DNA of 64,000 nt from Voacanga thouarsii (taxonomy: Eukaryota > Streptophyta > Magnoliopsida > Gentianales > Apocynaceae): NCBI GenBank assembly GCA_026120185.1, contig JANUWF010001213.1:620001-684000 (forward strand), given 5' to 3'. This document shows positions 1-11,712 of this stretch, in pieces. The notes under the pieces were generated by a model that did no database searches, was not told the origin of the DNA, and was given only the letters and a program-made list of their open reading frames with translations. Each line of letters begins with the position of its first letter. Within the stretch, counting starts at the first letter, position 1. Made by a program: the position numbers and the translations under genes.

Positions 1-320
1 TGGACTTAGAAATTTCTTCTAAGCTGCCTATGTATCTTAAGAATAACTTAAGAATAAAGTCAAACGTAGTTCAAAATGGATGGGTTTGGTTTTTGGGAGG
101 GGGTGGGGGGTTCACAGTTTTGACTCGTGCGGACCAAGAGTATCCATTTTTACCAACTTGGACTTGATGGAGTGTTTTACCAGTTTAACCACGTACTACA
201 CTATTGGTGGGTGCCTTTACACAGTTTAAACTCAAGGGGGCTAGGAGTAACTTGTAGTTTAAGCTCATGCAGTCGAGGAGCAACTTGCAGTTTCAGCTCG
301 TGCAGTCGAGGAGCCTTTAT
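1..320. other. Downstream end of gypsy element, no gene
   Basis: This stretch lies 3' of the integrase on the element's coding (minus) strand. I see no coding sequence. It holds a G-run at about 98-110 and a short 33-bp tandem repeat. No LTR end or polypurine tract could be recognised, so the 3' LTR presumably lies beyond the left edge. Confidence 0.5.
245..310. repeat. 33-bp minisatellite, two units
   Basis: Two adjacent 33-bp units start at 245 and 278 and share the core CAGTTT-AGCTC-TGCAGTCGAG. A third partial start is at 311, and a weaker related stretch (CACAGTTTAAACTCAAG) lies just upstream. It sits directly downstream of the integrase end, where 3' untranslated tandem repeats are common in Tat-lineage gypsy elements. 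Confidence 0.7.
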
Positions 321-1439
321 TTATGCATAGTATCGCTTCAAATATTTGCCGTTGATCGGTCCAATTCTCAACCCATCTTCAGCGACTATTTTGTAAGATC
401 CATTTGAGTAGACTTCTTGAACAACATATGGGCCATCCCACTTTGATGTCAACTTCTTTGATTTATGTCCGACGATAATTGGTCTTTTCACGGTGAGAAC
501 TAAATCACCAACTTGAAAGGAACGAAGATGCACTTTCTTGTTAAAGGCTTTAGAAATACGAGCTTAGTAGCATTCTAACCTTTATTGTGCCTCTAATCTC
601 TTTTCATTGAGTACTTCTAACTCTACAAGTCTGAGATGGACATTATCTTCCTTGGTGAGACCTTCTTGAATAGCAATCCTCAAGGAAGGAATTTGTTGCT
701 CTAGTGGAAGGACAGATTCCACACCATATACCAATGCATATGGGGTAGCTTGGGTTGGAGTACGGTAAGTGGTCCTATATGCCCACAGTGCCTCTCAAAT
801 ACGAAGATGCCACTCCCTTTTTGACTTAGTAACCACTTTTTACAACAAATTGCATAAAGTCTTATTGAAAGCTTTAGCGAGTCCATTAGCCTGGGCATAG
901 TACATAGAAGATTTGTACTGCTTGAATTTAAACTTCTCGCATAACTTGTCCATCAAACTATTGCAGAATGGCTTACCGTTATCTGTGATAATGTATCGAA
1001 GAATGCTATATCGATAAATAATGTTTACACATACAAAATCAATGACATTTTCCTTTTTTGCTTCTTTTAATGCTATAGCTTCTGCCCACTTAGAGAAGTA
1101 ATCTGTTGCAGCCAAGATATAAAGATGCCCAGCAGAAGATTTTGGTAGCGGTCTAACAACATCCAATCCCCATGCATCAAATGGCCATAAAGCAACTGTC
1201 GGGTGCAATGGCTTAGGCGGTTGATGTAGATAATTGGCATTGAATTGACATGCTTGACATCTCCTAACATAATCTAGGTAGTCTTTCACTATAGTAGGCC
1301 AATAATATCCCATCCTCTTGATACAAAAATGAAGCTTCGAAACAAATTGATGGGTTCCACATATGCCAAAATGAGCTTCTTCCATTGCTTGCATAGCTTC
1401 TTCTTGATCTAAACATCTCAAGAAGACACCTTCAAACAA
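321..1439 (-). pseudogene. Gypsy integrase (zinc finger, DDE core, C-terminal domain)
   Basis: The start holds an H2C2-type zinc-binding segment (ending CQAC), then the core with AWGLDVV (first Asp) and TDNGKPF (second Asp). Thirty-five residues after the second Asp, where the catalytic Glu should be, the sequence reads GLAKAFNKT, so Glu is replaced by Lys. The first open segment ends near 840. The next part continues in another frame around 700-840, then a C-terminal segment at 321-533 carries FQVGDLVL and WDGPYVV. At least two codons between 540 and 600 have become stops that fit Gln to TAA. Integration activity is not expected. Family assignment is firm. Confidence 0.9.
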
Positions 1440-1442
1440 ACG

Positions 1443-2265
1443 TCAAAAGAGCGTATCCTTATAGAAAAAAACGTGGGTGGCACGCCGGCGAATATCACTC
1501 CGTCTTCGTGGATCATTCGGAAGCTTTTCATATTTGAGATAATCTACAAAATGTTGTTTCCAATCTTCTTCATTAATTTCATAGATAAAGACAGAATGGA
1601 TTTCATGCCCTTCATCGTCTTCATCTTTAAAAATAGGCGGTATGACCCATATTTGACATATAGAAATTTGAATTTCTCGATCATGTAGACATAAAGTAGA
1701 AGCTAAGTTTGCCAACGTGTCGGCTTGCTTATTTTTGCTTCTTAATACATGCTCGATCGTCATATCACCCAAATATCCCATAAGTCGTCTCGCATAATTA
1801 TGATACGGGATCAACTCAGGTTTCTTAACATCACACTCACCAAGTAATTGATTAACAATCAGTTGAGAATCCCCATATACTTTGAGATGTAGTTGCTTCA
1901 TATCAACAGCCAACTCTAATCCAAGTATAAGGGCTTGGTATTCAGCCACATTATTTGAGCATCTTTTAGTCAAGGTGAAAGAGTATGGTAGTACATCTCC
2001 TTCAGGGGTAATGAAAACTACACCAGCTCCAGCACCTTCATGACATACCACACCATCAAAGTACATCCTCCATGGTGGAAGAATCTCAATGACAAGAATA
2101 TCTTCATCAGGCAACTCATCCCTTAGTTCCCACTCAGCAGGGATAGGATGATCAGCCAAGAAATCTGCTAGCACTTGTCCTTTGACAGCTTTTTGTTGAA
2201 CAAAGACAATATCAAATTATTGGAGTTGAAGGTACCACCTTGCTAAACAATCAAATAGCACAGGC
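1443..2265 (-). pseudogene. Second RNase H (RVT_3 type) of gypsy element
   Basis: An open segment of about 243 codons at 1443-2174 shows the RNase H acidic residues in order: MYFDG, AEYQAL, YGDSQLI and QADTLANLA. The upstream linker (2175-2265) joins it to the RT-associated RNase H. This extra domain between RNase H and integrase is the mark of the Tat lineage. The catalytic residues look intact even though the rest of the polyprotein is broken. It ends at 1443 by a stop just before the integrase zinc-finger segment. Confidence 0.88.
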
Positions 2266-4063
2266 TTGGTCATGACATACTTTATGGGATTAGCCTTGGA
2301 AATAAGGCGTACAGTATGTGCTTGAAAATAGTGCTTCAATTTTTAAATTGCAAATATCAAAGCTAGGCAAAGCTTCTCAATTGGTAAATAATTCAACTCA
2401 TTTGGTGTCATCATCCGACTTAAGTAATAGAGTGCATTTTCTTTGCCATTGTCATTTTCTTGAGCAAGAAATGCCCCCACTGTGCATTCTTGTGCAGTAA
2501 TGTACAAAATCAATGGCTTATCTGGGATAGGCGCAGCAAGCACAGGAGGCTTCATCAAGTAAGATTTGATGCATTTGAAAGTGTTTTAGCATGCTTCATC
2601 CCATTCGAATGGTACACTCTTCTTCATTAGACGACTGAACAGTTGACCGCGTCCGGCAAGATTTGAGATGAACCTTCAGAGGTAGGCCAACTTTTCTTGT
2701 AAACTCTTTAATTCATGGATATTTCTTGGCTTAAGCATCCTCTTAATCGCATTGATCTTTGCTTGGTCTATTTCGATACCTCGGTGACGAACGATGAAAC
2801 CCAAGAATTTTCCAGAGGTGACACCAAAAGCACATTTAAGAGGATTCATCTTCAATTGATATTTCGAAGTCGCTCAAAAGCTTTTCTCAAATCTTGAAGA
2901 TGATCAGATCGTTTACGTGACTTGACCACCAAATCATCCACATAGCATTCTACGATCTTGTGTAGCATGTCATCAAAGATCTTTCGCATCGCTCTTTGAT
3001 TTGTGGCTCCAGCATTCTTCAGGCCAAAAGGCATCATTGTGTAGCAATAGATTCTTTTTGGAGTACAAAAGGCAATAAGCTCCTCATCTTCTGATGCCAT
3101 TTTGATTTGGTTATACTCAGAGGATTCATCCATGAAAGATAGAACTTCATGGCCAGTGGTTGCATCTACCATCAGTTCAGGAATGGGCAGTGGAAAATCA
3201 TCTTTTGGACAGGCATAATTTAGATTCCTAAAATCCACACAAATTCGAATTTGTCCATTTTTCTTCCTTATATGGACAATATTCGCAACCCAAGTTGGAT
3301 ACTTGACCTCTCGAATAAATTTGGCTTCAATCAGCTTGTTCACTTCTGCTTCAATTAATGGAACTAGCTCAGGTCGAAAACGCCGTTGGGCTTGCTTTAC
3401 TGGTGTTGCCCCATCTTTTACAACTAAATGGTGGACAGCAATTTTGATGTCTAAGCCTGGCATTTCTTTATATGTCCAAGCAAAGGCATCTCTGAATTCC
3501 TTCAACAGATCGACATAGGCCTTTTCTTCTTCAGGCGATAAGAGTGCATTTATGTAAATTGGGCGAGGGTCTTCAATAGTGCCCAAATTTACTTCTTTGA
3601 GTTTATCAACTGTGGCTTTTATGCCTTCTTCAAGTTCTGCTGAAGCATGCTCAGCATTTTCTTCATCGGTACACTCTTCATCATAGATGGTGATGTAATT
3701 ACAAGAGGCTACACTTTCTTTATCACAAGGCACATTAAGTGTTGCTTGTGTTATTATTTTTAAGATTCCATTGCAATTCACCATCGTTCTCGCCTTGGAG
3801 GAGACATTGCTGGAATGTCTTGCCTTTGAAGTGACTGTGACTCCAAGCCTCTTGAAAACTGATTTTCTTCTTTTCTTTGGGCCTAACCTAGTGAAAACAG
3901 ATGGACGTAAATTTGTATCTCCTATCCCACAAAAAATAGATCGTGGTTTTAACGTCACTTCATCTTCTACAATAATATACTGTACGTTGGCCCTTTTAAT
4001 CTTGAGTTGGATGGGAGATGCTTGTTTGTAACCCAGGCCAGCACGCTCTTTTCTTGTTGGCAT
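2266..4063 (-). pseudogene. Gypsy reverse transcriptase and first RNase H
   Basis: The open segment 2852-4063 (403 codons) starts with a linker, then RT: conserved IRICVDFRNLN, SFMDESSEYNQI (the usual Gly-Ser-Gly is changed), MPFGLKNAGAT and the active-site YVDD in ECYVDDLVV. The thumb and connection continue with stops between 2560 and 2850, then an RNase H-like segment at 2343-2558 (TVGAFLAQEN, YYLSRMM). Catalytic RT residues remain but the frame is interrupted, so no full polymerase can be made from this copy. Confidence 0.92.
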
Positions 4064-4075
4064 GCTTTGGATAGA

Positions 4076-5533
4076 TCACGAGCTTTGACTCTTTTCCTTG
4101 TTGATATCAGCAGGAAGCTTTCCCAACAAATGTTGACTATGCAAATTATATCCAGCCTTTGCTAGGAGTTTATAAGCATTTGGGTCAAATCCTTTATCCG
4201 TACGTGAGGTCGGTAATTCACCATACTCTACTTTTGCTTTTTTCTTTGGCTGAACAAATCCTTTTATAGGAGTATTTGATGACTTAACAGGATCAACCTT
4301 TGTAAGAGGCAAAATGAGCCCCCCTAGTGGCTTATTGCATGCAGGTTGCTTGGTAGAGGTTTCTGCATCTACTGTAGCTCTAACATCTTTGGAGAAAGTA
4401 ACCTTTTTACCTTCCTTCCCTCTTGATAAATTGATCTTAGTTGATTCACCATCTTTTTTAATATAGTACTTAGCATCAGCAATATGCGCCTCAGCTTTAC
4501 TGAATGGTTTGTCATCAGCATCTATTTTCTTTACCACGCCATCTCGACGGAATTTGAAACATTAATGCAAGGTTGATGGCACTACACCATTATCATGGAG
4601 CCATAGTCTTCCTAACAGAATATTATAGGAGGTCTTGTCATCAATAATATGAAAAAGAGCAGTTAAAAGCATATCTTCAATTAATATATCCAATCGAAGA
4701 GTACCACTAGCTTGTTGCCCCCCTTGATTGAAGCCTTGTATCATAAGGTGACTTTGGGACAACTCATCCATAAAAATATCCAACTCTCTTAATGTTCGCA
4801 GAGGTAAGATGTTTACTGCCGATCCTCCATCTAACAGTATCATATTCACCCTCTGTTCTTGCACGTAGCCAGCCACAAATAACGGTCTATTGTGAGGCAT
4901 TGAGCTAAGCAACAAATCATCGTCAGTAAATGTGATCTCAGCCATATAGCTACTAAGATCTGCTGAAGCTTCAATTCACTCCAAGTCTCCTTCATTTATA
5001 CACTCATCATTGTCTTCTTTGCTTTACTCATCATGTATGGCATAGCATGAAACAATGTTGAACTTTTCAGCAAGTTCCCTTGGTATGAAATCTTTTTGTG
5101 TGAGAGGTGCCGGAGATTTCTTCCAGAAAGAATCATCTACTGTTGATGCAGGTTTGGTCTTCTTACTTTTGACCTTCTTCATATTTTTCTTTGTGAATCT
5201 GGTTCTGACCAGTGAAGCTCCACCTCTTGAGGCTTTGGTGCGTTTCTTTCTTCTTGTCACAAGCATCCAGCCTTCATCTTCGCCATGGACAGAAGGTTCT
5301 TCAACTTCTTGTTGATATGCTTTGGTAGGAAGGTCTTGTCTATCAACTTCAACCTTGACAGGATCAAATCTTCCAAACTTAACCTCCAAGATAACGAGTT
5401 CGGCAGGAAGGATGACAATAGTTGTTAAATTTGCAGATGCTTTTTCTTCTTCAAGGACTACATGTCCTTCATGGGCCAACTGCAAGATCTTGTCCTTAAA
5501 TACAAAACATTTCTCAATTAGATAACCAATCAA
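4076..5533 (-). pseudogene. Gypsy retropepsin-like protease and flanking linkers
   Basis: Three open segments in one frame are separated by single stops (near 4560, 4945-5020 and 5533). The middle one (4562-4945) is the aspartic protease, with LLDGGSAVNIL as active site and ILLGRLWL near its end; DGG replaces the more common DSG/DTG. The upstream segment (5024-5533) is the gag-protease spacer, rich in Lys/Arg. The downstream one (4076-4537) is the linker to RT. Stops such as Leu-His-TAA look like Gln codons changed by C-to-T. Confidence 0.82.
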
Positions 5534-5539
5534 CTGATA

Positions 5540-6960
5540 CTACTTGTAGTAGTTGGGATCATTTATTCGTCCAACTTCATTCGGACGCTTTGCCTCCGGC
5601 AACTCTATAACTTTAGCAACTAATAATTCATCGAACATTAAAGAAACATTAGAATCGAGAAAAGGATATTTCTTAGACTGCCTTTCTTCTAAGGTTACCT
5701 TTTTCCTTTCATGCGGAGGATCCATCTTCTTAGTCACCTTTTGAGTTACCTTTGAAGAAATCTTTATTGGAGCCACAACTGTGGCCATGAACTCCTTTGC
5801 TTCAGTTTTAGAAAAATATTTGTTCCCTTTTCTAAAATCTTGTTTTTCTTTACCTTTGTTGGGGTCTTGAACAGGTGCCTTACCCCCATGTGCGACGATG
5901 CTTAATTCCATATCATGAGCATGGGTCACCAATTCTTTGAAAGTCTTTAGAATGATCTATTTAAGGATATACTGGAGTCCCCAGTGCATGCCTTGAATGC
6001 ACATCTCAATTGCAGATGATTAACTTAGACGATCTCCACAATTGAGGTTCAAATTCCTCCATCTGTTGATATTGTCCACCACTGGTTCATCTTTCCATTG
6101 ACGAGAGTTGGTGAGCTCTACCATGCTGACAATTCTATGAGTGCTATAGAATCTTTTGAGAAACTCTTGTTCAAGTTGCTCCCAACTGTTGATGGAACCA
6201 ATTGCCAGATAGGTGTACCAATAAAATGCATTTCCTTTGAGGGATCGTACAAATTGCTTCACTAGTAGATCCCCATAAGTTCCAATATTGTTGCATGTCT
6301 TAATGAAATGAGCCATGTGTTGCTTGGGATTTCCTTTGTCATCAAATTGTTGAAATTTTGGTGGCTGATATCTAGTTGGCATTCTTATATAATCAATTCT
6401 TTGCAAATAAGGCTTTGCATATATGAAGGTGGATTTGCTACGTCCTTCATACTTTCCTTAATCGTACCCATGATGAAGCCTTTGAGCAGTTCCACAAGAA
6501 TAATACCTTCGGAGGATATCTGAATATCCTGTGATTTCTTAGAAGTTTCCACTTCCTCTTGCACTTCAGATCTCTTTAGAGGATCTTGACTTGTTTCGCC
6601 AGTCTTCTCAAAGCAATTGATGAGATGCGCGATGGTAAGATCTTGCTCTTGCGAGCGTTTGGCGAGTCCCTCTACCAATTTTGTGTGATGCACAAGTTGC
6701 TCTTCCAGATTTTGTGTGCCTGTCACCATAACCGGTGCCACAGAAGAAGCAATAGAATCTTCATTGAATGAAGCTTTGGATTTGAGGTCCCTATGGGGGG
6801 ATTAAGGCACAGAGCTAGTACTTGAACTTTGGTCAGCTTGTTTGGAGATGTTAGTCTTCTCCAATGAAGGTGACGTCTTGTGCATTGTAGAAGCAGCATC
6901 TTGCTTCAACTTTGCAGTTGTAGGTGATGAGACAATGTTGAAGTTTTGAGCCTCACTTTG
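5540..6960 (-). pseudogene. Gypsy gag (Retrotrans_gag domain)
   Basis: The gag core is at 6020-6406 (QHMAHFIKTCNN, LLVKQFVRSLKG, FYSTHRIVSM), preceded by an N-terminal segment at 6385-6741 and followed by a C-terminal segment at 5540-5932 (HAHDMELSI). Traces of the reading frame continue upstream to about 6960. In-frame stops near 6018, 5960 and 6800 break it. Gag would form the virus-like particle core. No CCHC knuckle was recognised, which is usual for Tat gags. Confidence 0.85.
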
Positions 6961-7168
6961 TGAAAGAGCTCGAGTCTTACTTCTTGTCAGAATGCCTTAG
7001 CTTGTTGAAGCTTGTGGAGCCTTGCCAACAGTTGTAGCAGCCTCCATGATATTAGCAGCCTTGGAATGAGCAGATGTAGTTTTGCTATCCCTTGGGCCCA
7101 TTGAATTGATTTGTGCTTGTACTTGAACTTGTGATTGATTTGAAGAGAAGAGATGGGAGGTAGAGATT

Positions 7169-7186
7169 GTCCCACTGGGCGTGCCA
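7169..7186 (-). promoter_or_regulatory. Likely primer-binding site of gypsy element
   Basis: On the minus strand TGGCACGCCCAGTGGGAC begins 6 nt after the putative LTR end at 7193. Position and the TGG start (complement of a tRNA CCA tail) fit a primer-binding site. The tRNA species was not identified. Confidence 0.6.
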
Positions 7187-7192
7187 GAAATT

Positions 7193-8094
7193 TGTAGATG
7201 ACAAATTGCAAGTCTACAAATAAGACAAGAAAACTATCGAAATTTACAAAATATTTAGTAAATATGAAAAGTAGTTACAAATCACCGAAAAAGTCCTAAA
7301 TTGCTGGATAAGTCCTTCAATTTTTCTCTTTTTGAAAAACGTTGATTCAAGGGCTGAAGAGCTTGATCTCGGATCGAACGGAATTTGATGATGGACACTT
7401 GATTGCCAAGCCTTCGAGACTTGTTTGATGCAAAGCAAGATGAATGCCTTGAAATTTGAAGAAGATTCTGAACCTTGATTTGATGACGATTCTGAACCTT
7501 GATTTGATGACAATTCTAAACCTTGAATTTGGTGACGATTCTGAACCTTAAATTCGATGAAGCTTGAATGCTTGAGTTTGTTGAAACTTGAGATGGTTCT
7601 TGTTTGTTGAAGCTTGAGCTTGAGGATTTGGGGGTGCCAAACCATTGAGGGAAGACCCTATTTATAGGCTAAAAATCCATTAACTTTAGCATAAATAGTC
7701 GATGTGGGATTTTGAAGGAGCCTCCCAACAAACCCTAATGGAGTTGGGTTTAAGATGACCTAGGGTTAATTTATGTTTTAGCCCAATCTCATTTAATCCA
7801 CATTATATTTGGGTTATGAGATTTTCGAAAGTCTAGTTTTAGGGCCTAGTCCAATTTCATTTAATCCATAATATATTGGATTTAATGTAAAATGGACCGT
7901 TAACAATAGCCTAATTTCAATAGTCCAATTTTATAATCCATTAGATTTAATGGACTTTTAATGATAGCCTAATTATATTAATTAATTCAAGAATAATTAT
8001 ATTTATTCATGAATTAATTTTAATTAATCAAGACTAAAATATATAATTTTCTTTTAATCTTGAAAATATATTTTATCCCAAAATACTTTATCTA
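7193..8094 (-). repeat. 5' LTR of gypsy element (about 902 bp)
   Basis: The inner end is TGTAGAT at 7193 on the plus strand, just before the primer-binding site. The outer end is placed at the matching inverted ATCTAC near 8088-8093. The segment contains a TATA box, pyrimidine-poor U3 and AT-rich repeats. The outer boundary is inferred only from this short inverted match, since the other LTR is not in the window. Confidence 0.5.
7656..7667 (-). promoter_or_regulatory. TATA box in gypsy LTR
   Basis: Minus strand CTATAAATAGGG, about 470 bp inside the inner LTR boundary, fits the core promoter of the retroelement. Confidence 0.55.
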
Positions 8095-8106
8095 CGTCCT
8101 TTTTTT

Positions 8107-8960
8107 TTTTTTTTAATTTGGCACATTAGGTCATTCTAACCTAATTTCGGTAGGTCAATCCTAAATCAACAGTCAACTCTTATTTTAACCCATTAAGAAA
8201 TGACAATTTTAGTATTTTTACTGTACACCTTTAATATTTAATTGCAAATCCAATGAAAAATCAGTCTATTATTCATGGTATGATGCTGCAAAAATTTATC
8301 CTTCTGGGCAGTTTCTAAAGATGGATTTTAAAGGGCAATTGCTTTAGTTCTATATATATAAAATTATAGTACAAAAAATGATTGAAGATGTATAGTAAAA
8401 TATTAAATTTATCATTTATAATAAGTTGAAATTGAAGTAGACGGTTTGATTTACGGTTGACCTACCGGAATTAGGTCAAAAAGGACCTAATGTGTCAAAT
8501 TTATTTTAAAAAATAGAAGACTATAAAGTTATATATAAAAAAAGAATATGGTTGATTTAGGGTTAACCCGCCGGAATTAGGTTGAAAGAACCTAATGTGT
8601 TAAACTAAAATAGATGTCGGACCTATAAAGTTAAAAGAACAAAGAATAGGTACCAATCATGCCAAAATAAAAAAGATAGAGAACATATATAGTTAAAAAA
8701 AAAAAAAAGAATAGGGAATAACCATGCTAAAGTAAAAAAGTTCATAAACTAAACTCACAAATTTATTTTTATTAAATATTGAAGGTGTACAGTAAAATAT
8801 CAAATTTGTCATTTCTTAATGGGTTAAAATTGAAGTTAACGGGTTGGCTCATTGAAATTGGGTCGGATGGACCTAATATGTCAATCTATAAAAAAATAGA
8901 AGACCTATAAAGTTAAAAAAAAAAAAAATATTAGGGACCAATCATACCAAAAAAACTACA
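8107..8960. repeat. Inverted and direct repeat block, possible foldback element
   Basis: A segment at 8120-8245 reappears inverted at about 8771-8900 (shared core TTTCTTAATGGGTTAAAAT and AAGGTGTACAGTAAAA). Two further related direct copies lie between them (about 8380-8520 and 8541-8640), each with an A/TTAGGTC-nn-GACCTAAT hairpin motif. No gene is visible. It may be a MITE-like foldback or the remains of several nested copies. Boundaries are approximate and no TSD was found. Confidence 0.55.
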
Positions 8961-9575
8961 CAGACCAATTTGCCTAAAGAATGTTTTATCTAAATAAATT
9001 TATGAAATTTATGAATAATATTATTTAATATTTCACAAAATTTATGAATGATATGATTCAGTAATTTGACTTAGCACATTCATGTATATTCGAAGAATAA
9101 TCTTCTTTTTAAAACCTACAGATAAATGGCATCCTTTTATTTTCAAAATATTCCAGAGATTATAATGAAAGAGTTTATTTATTATTTATTTTTTAAATAT
9201 AGTAGAGGTGAATATAGTAGTTGGAGAAAGATGGACAACTTTCTTGAATGATAGTTTTGTGATTTAGTTGTATCCCAAAAATAGTATTGCTATTTATCCT
9301 TCCCTTTGCTGGCGAGAGGGGGGGGGGGGAGGCTCCAACTGTCTTTAGGAAGATGTCTCCATGGCTTCCTCAGCTGTTGCTATGCCAAACCATGTTTCTT
9401 TATTAGCAAATCCAATTTTGAGGCCTTTGATGAAAAGACTATCCCAAGTGGCAGGAAAAAATAGAATTCTTTTTTGTGTCAACTAAAGTTGGCATATGTA
9501 GTTGGTCAACCTTCCTAGTATTCCTGTCAATAAAGCATCATCATGATACAACTGCCTAAATTAATTAAAAAGCTA
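8961..9575. other. AT-rich non-coding stretch
   Basis: No coding sequence or repeat family recognised. It contains a run of 12 G at 9318-9329. Confidence 0.5.
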
Positions 9576-9868
9576 CTCCTTCTGTCCTAAAAAAAATGTA
9601 AATTTTTTTTATTTTTGTTACACTAAAATAGTTATCAATTGTACAAATTAGAAGTATATTTATTAAATATATTCCTAATTTACCCCTCTTTCAACTACTC
9701 AATAAATATTTGACTCATTAAATATGTTTGTATTCTCAATCTAATTAGTGAAGGTTTGTTTTTATTTAGGATATAATATTCATTTTCTATTATAATTATA
9801 TAAGTTTTAATAATTTCTTAATCTATATGTCATTTTCTAGATTGACATTCTTTTTATGATGGAAGGAG
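9576..9868. mobile_element. Stowaway-like MITE (293 bp)
   Basis: Terminal inverted repeats CTCCTTCTGTCCTAAAA at the left and its imperfect inverse at the right (ending GGAAGGAG), flanked by TA on both sides (9574-9575 and 9869-9870). The CTCC-TCnGTCC ends and TA duplication are those of plant Tc1/mariner Stowaway MITEs. Interior is AT-rich and non-coding. Confidence 0.85.
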
Positions 9869-9939
9869 TATTCAGTAGAAGGATGACCACTATATATATA
9901 TGTGGAAGAATTACGTTCATGGTGGCATGACTAACAAAT

Positions 9940-10771
9940 TTTGTAATCAATAAAATGCAAGACTGCAAAAGAATTGTTGGATACTTTGCAAACCATCTCT
10001 CAAGCAAAAGAATCAAGTACTAATAAATTCTTAGTATCCAATTACATGGGATTTAATATATTGGTAGATGAAAAGTCAGACTAGATACTAGAATTTTGGC
10101 TTATAGCTAAAAGAATTGTTATTGCAGGAAATTTTCATGTGATATAGCTATTATATCAAAACTTACTTCTAATTGGAAAATGTATCGCAACAAACTCTTA
10201 CACAGGAAGGAAGCCTTAACATTTGACTATTGCAGATTTGCAAATTAAGCTAGAAACTCATGAAATGGATAAAAACACTAACTTCATTTATATGATAATT
10301 GATGCTTTTTGTTGCAGAAAATGAAATAGAGTGGTGGATTGATACTGATGCTTCTTGGCATGTTGCAGGAGATCAAAATAGATTTGAAACCAATGAAAAT
10401 GGGGGATGACAAGGTCTTGGATATGGGAAATTCATCTTCTCCAAAGGTGGTTGGCAAAGGAACTATAGATTGAAATTCACTTATGAGTTTGCATCTTATC
10501 TTCCGCCAGTGAAGAAGCTGATTAGCTGAGGTGTATCCTAATTTACAATCTACTGTGATAATACGACTGGTACGGAGCAGGTGTTAAGTTATTGTGATAA
10601 TGACAAATCTACATAAGTGTGCCTCAAGCTAGCATAATCAACTAAAGAGGCTTGGGAGATGGAGCCATTCCCATTCAGTACCTAAACTCAAGTTGCCAAA
10701 TTCTCTGTCAAAGGGTTTAGGTAGAATTTGGTGTTTGGAACTAGTGAAGGAATAGGATTAAAGCCTGTATT
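9940..10771 (+). pseudogene. Ty1/copia gag-pol remnant
   Basis: About 9960-10280 matches the copia Gag UBN2 region (TLQTISQAKESS, FLVSNYMGF, KLETHE-like end). About 10320-10560 matches the start of copia Pol, with WWIDTDASWHVAGD (protease-like segment, active-site region altered) and VGKGTI. Frames change several times and stops are frequent. It precedes and probably was the target of the LINE insertion at 10785. Confidence 0.7.
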
Positions 10772-10814
10772 AGAATGAGTCATGTTTGGGATATAAAGAG
10801 GACTCAGGCTGGCA

Positions 10815-11712
10815 CTTATACCTCAAAGTTTGGGATACTATTTGTGCCCCTAAAAACAATAGTGGTCTAAGATTTTAAAAAACGTCAGATAATAATTTGG
10901 CTTTACTCTCGAAACTTTCTTGGCAACTATACACTGAACCCCATCATTCTTAGGTTAATCTAATCCGATCTAAATACCTCCGTAGGAGACAATTGCTGGA
11001 CATGGAACGATGTCCTAGTGAGTCCTGGATTTCGAAAGGTATCTAGAAAAGTAAAGAGGTATTGGGGGCAGGAATATGTTATCATATTGGTCATTATTAG
11101 TTGGTAAATATTTGGGAAGATCCATGGATCCCAGGCCTTTCTACTCATTGTCTTCCCTTAGTTTCGATAGCTCAACAAAATCTGAGTGTTGTTCGAGATC
11201 TCATGATTTATGATCAACATATATGGGACTATGACCTTATTTCTAATCTGTTTCCACCATCTATTGCTCGGGAAATCATGAAAATTTATATTTCACAGAT
11301 TGGGGAACCCGACTCGCTAGTGTGGGCTCCCTCCAAGTCAAGGAGATTTTCTGTTAAGTCTGCTTATAGAATTATTCATCAGCTGAGGTACAATCCTAAC
11401 ACCTCCTTCTCTCATGTCACATCTTTATTATCTACTCCTCTCCCCAGCACAATATGGACAGATCTGTGGTCTTCTGGTCTACATAATTGACACAAGCATT
11501 TCTTATGGCGTGTGGTTTCTCATTTACTGCCTACTAAGTCTAGATTGGCTCAGGTTATGGATATGATTGATCAATCCTGTCATATATATCAGTCTTCTAC
11601 AAAAAGTCTGGAGCATCTTTTTCTACTCTGTCCCCTTTCAAAGTGTTTATGGTGGCATTCTAAATGGAAATTTATGGTAGACAAATTTTCAACCTGGAAA
11701 GTGGAAGACTAG
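10815..11712 (+). pseudogene. LINE RT C-terminal / zf-RVT region, left half
   Basis: Segments resemble the end of plant LINE ORF2: ICAPKN-SGL, NNLALLSKLSWQ, NIWEDPWIPG, then SRRFSVKSAYR and HLLPTKSRLAQ with the zf-RVT HLFLLCP-like motif. One stop follows SGLHN at 11488-11490. At 11710-11712 the frame meets TAG, which is the left TSD copy of CACTA1; the right copy is TGG (Trp), so the stop arose by G-to-A after insertion. Confidence 0.85.

Larger units (their letters stand above)
1..8094 (-). mobile_element. Ty3/gypsy Tat-lineage LTR retrotransposon, decayed, 3' end off window
   Basis: Read on the minus strand the order is 5' LTR (8094-7193), primer-binding site, gag, protease, RT, RNase H, a second RNase H of the RVT_3/archaeal type, then integrase. 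The dual RNase H and this order are typical of the Tat lineage. The polyprotein frame can be followed throughout but is broken by many in-frame stops and a few frame changes. The integrase has also lost its catalytic Glu. Coding function is therefore lost. The 3' LTR is not seen, so LTR-LTR dating is impossible here. Confidence 0.9.

Noticed and set aside
3303..4031. Plus-strand open frames opposite the gypsy RT
   Set aside because: Shadow frames of the well-supported minus-strand pol.
9120..9260. Long repeat shared with 29270-29410
   Set aside because: Only about 24 bp plus a short AT-rich block match; too little to define a repeat family.
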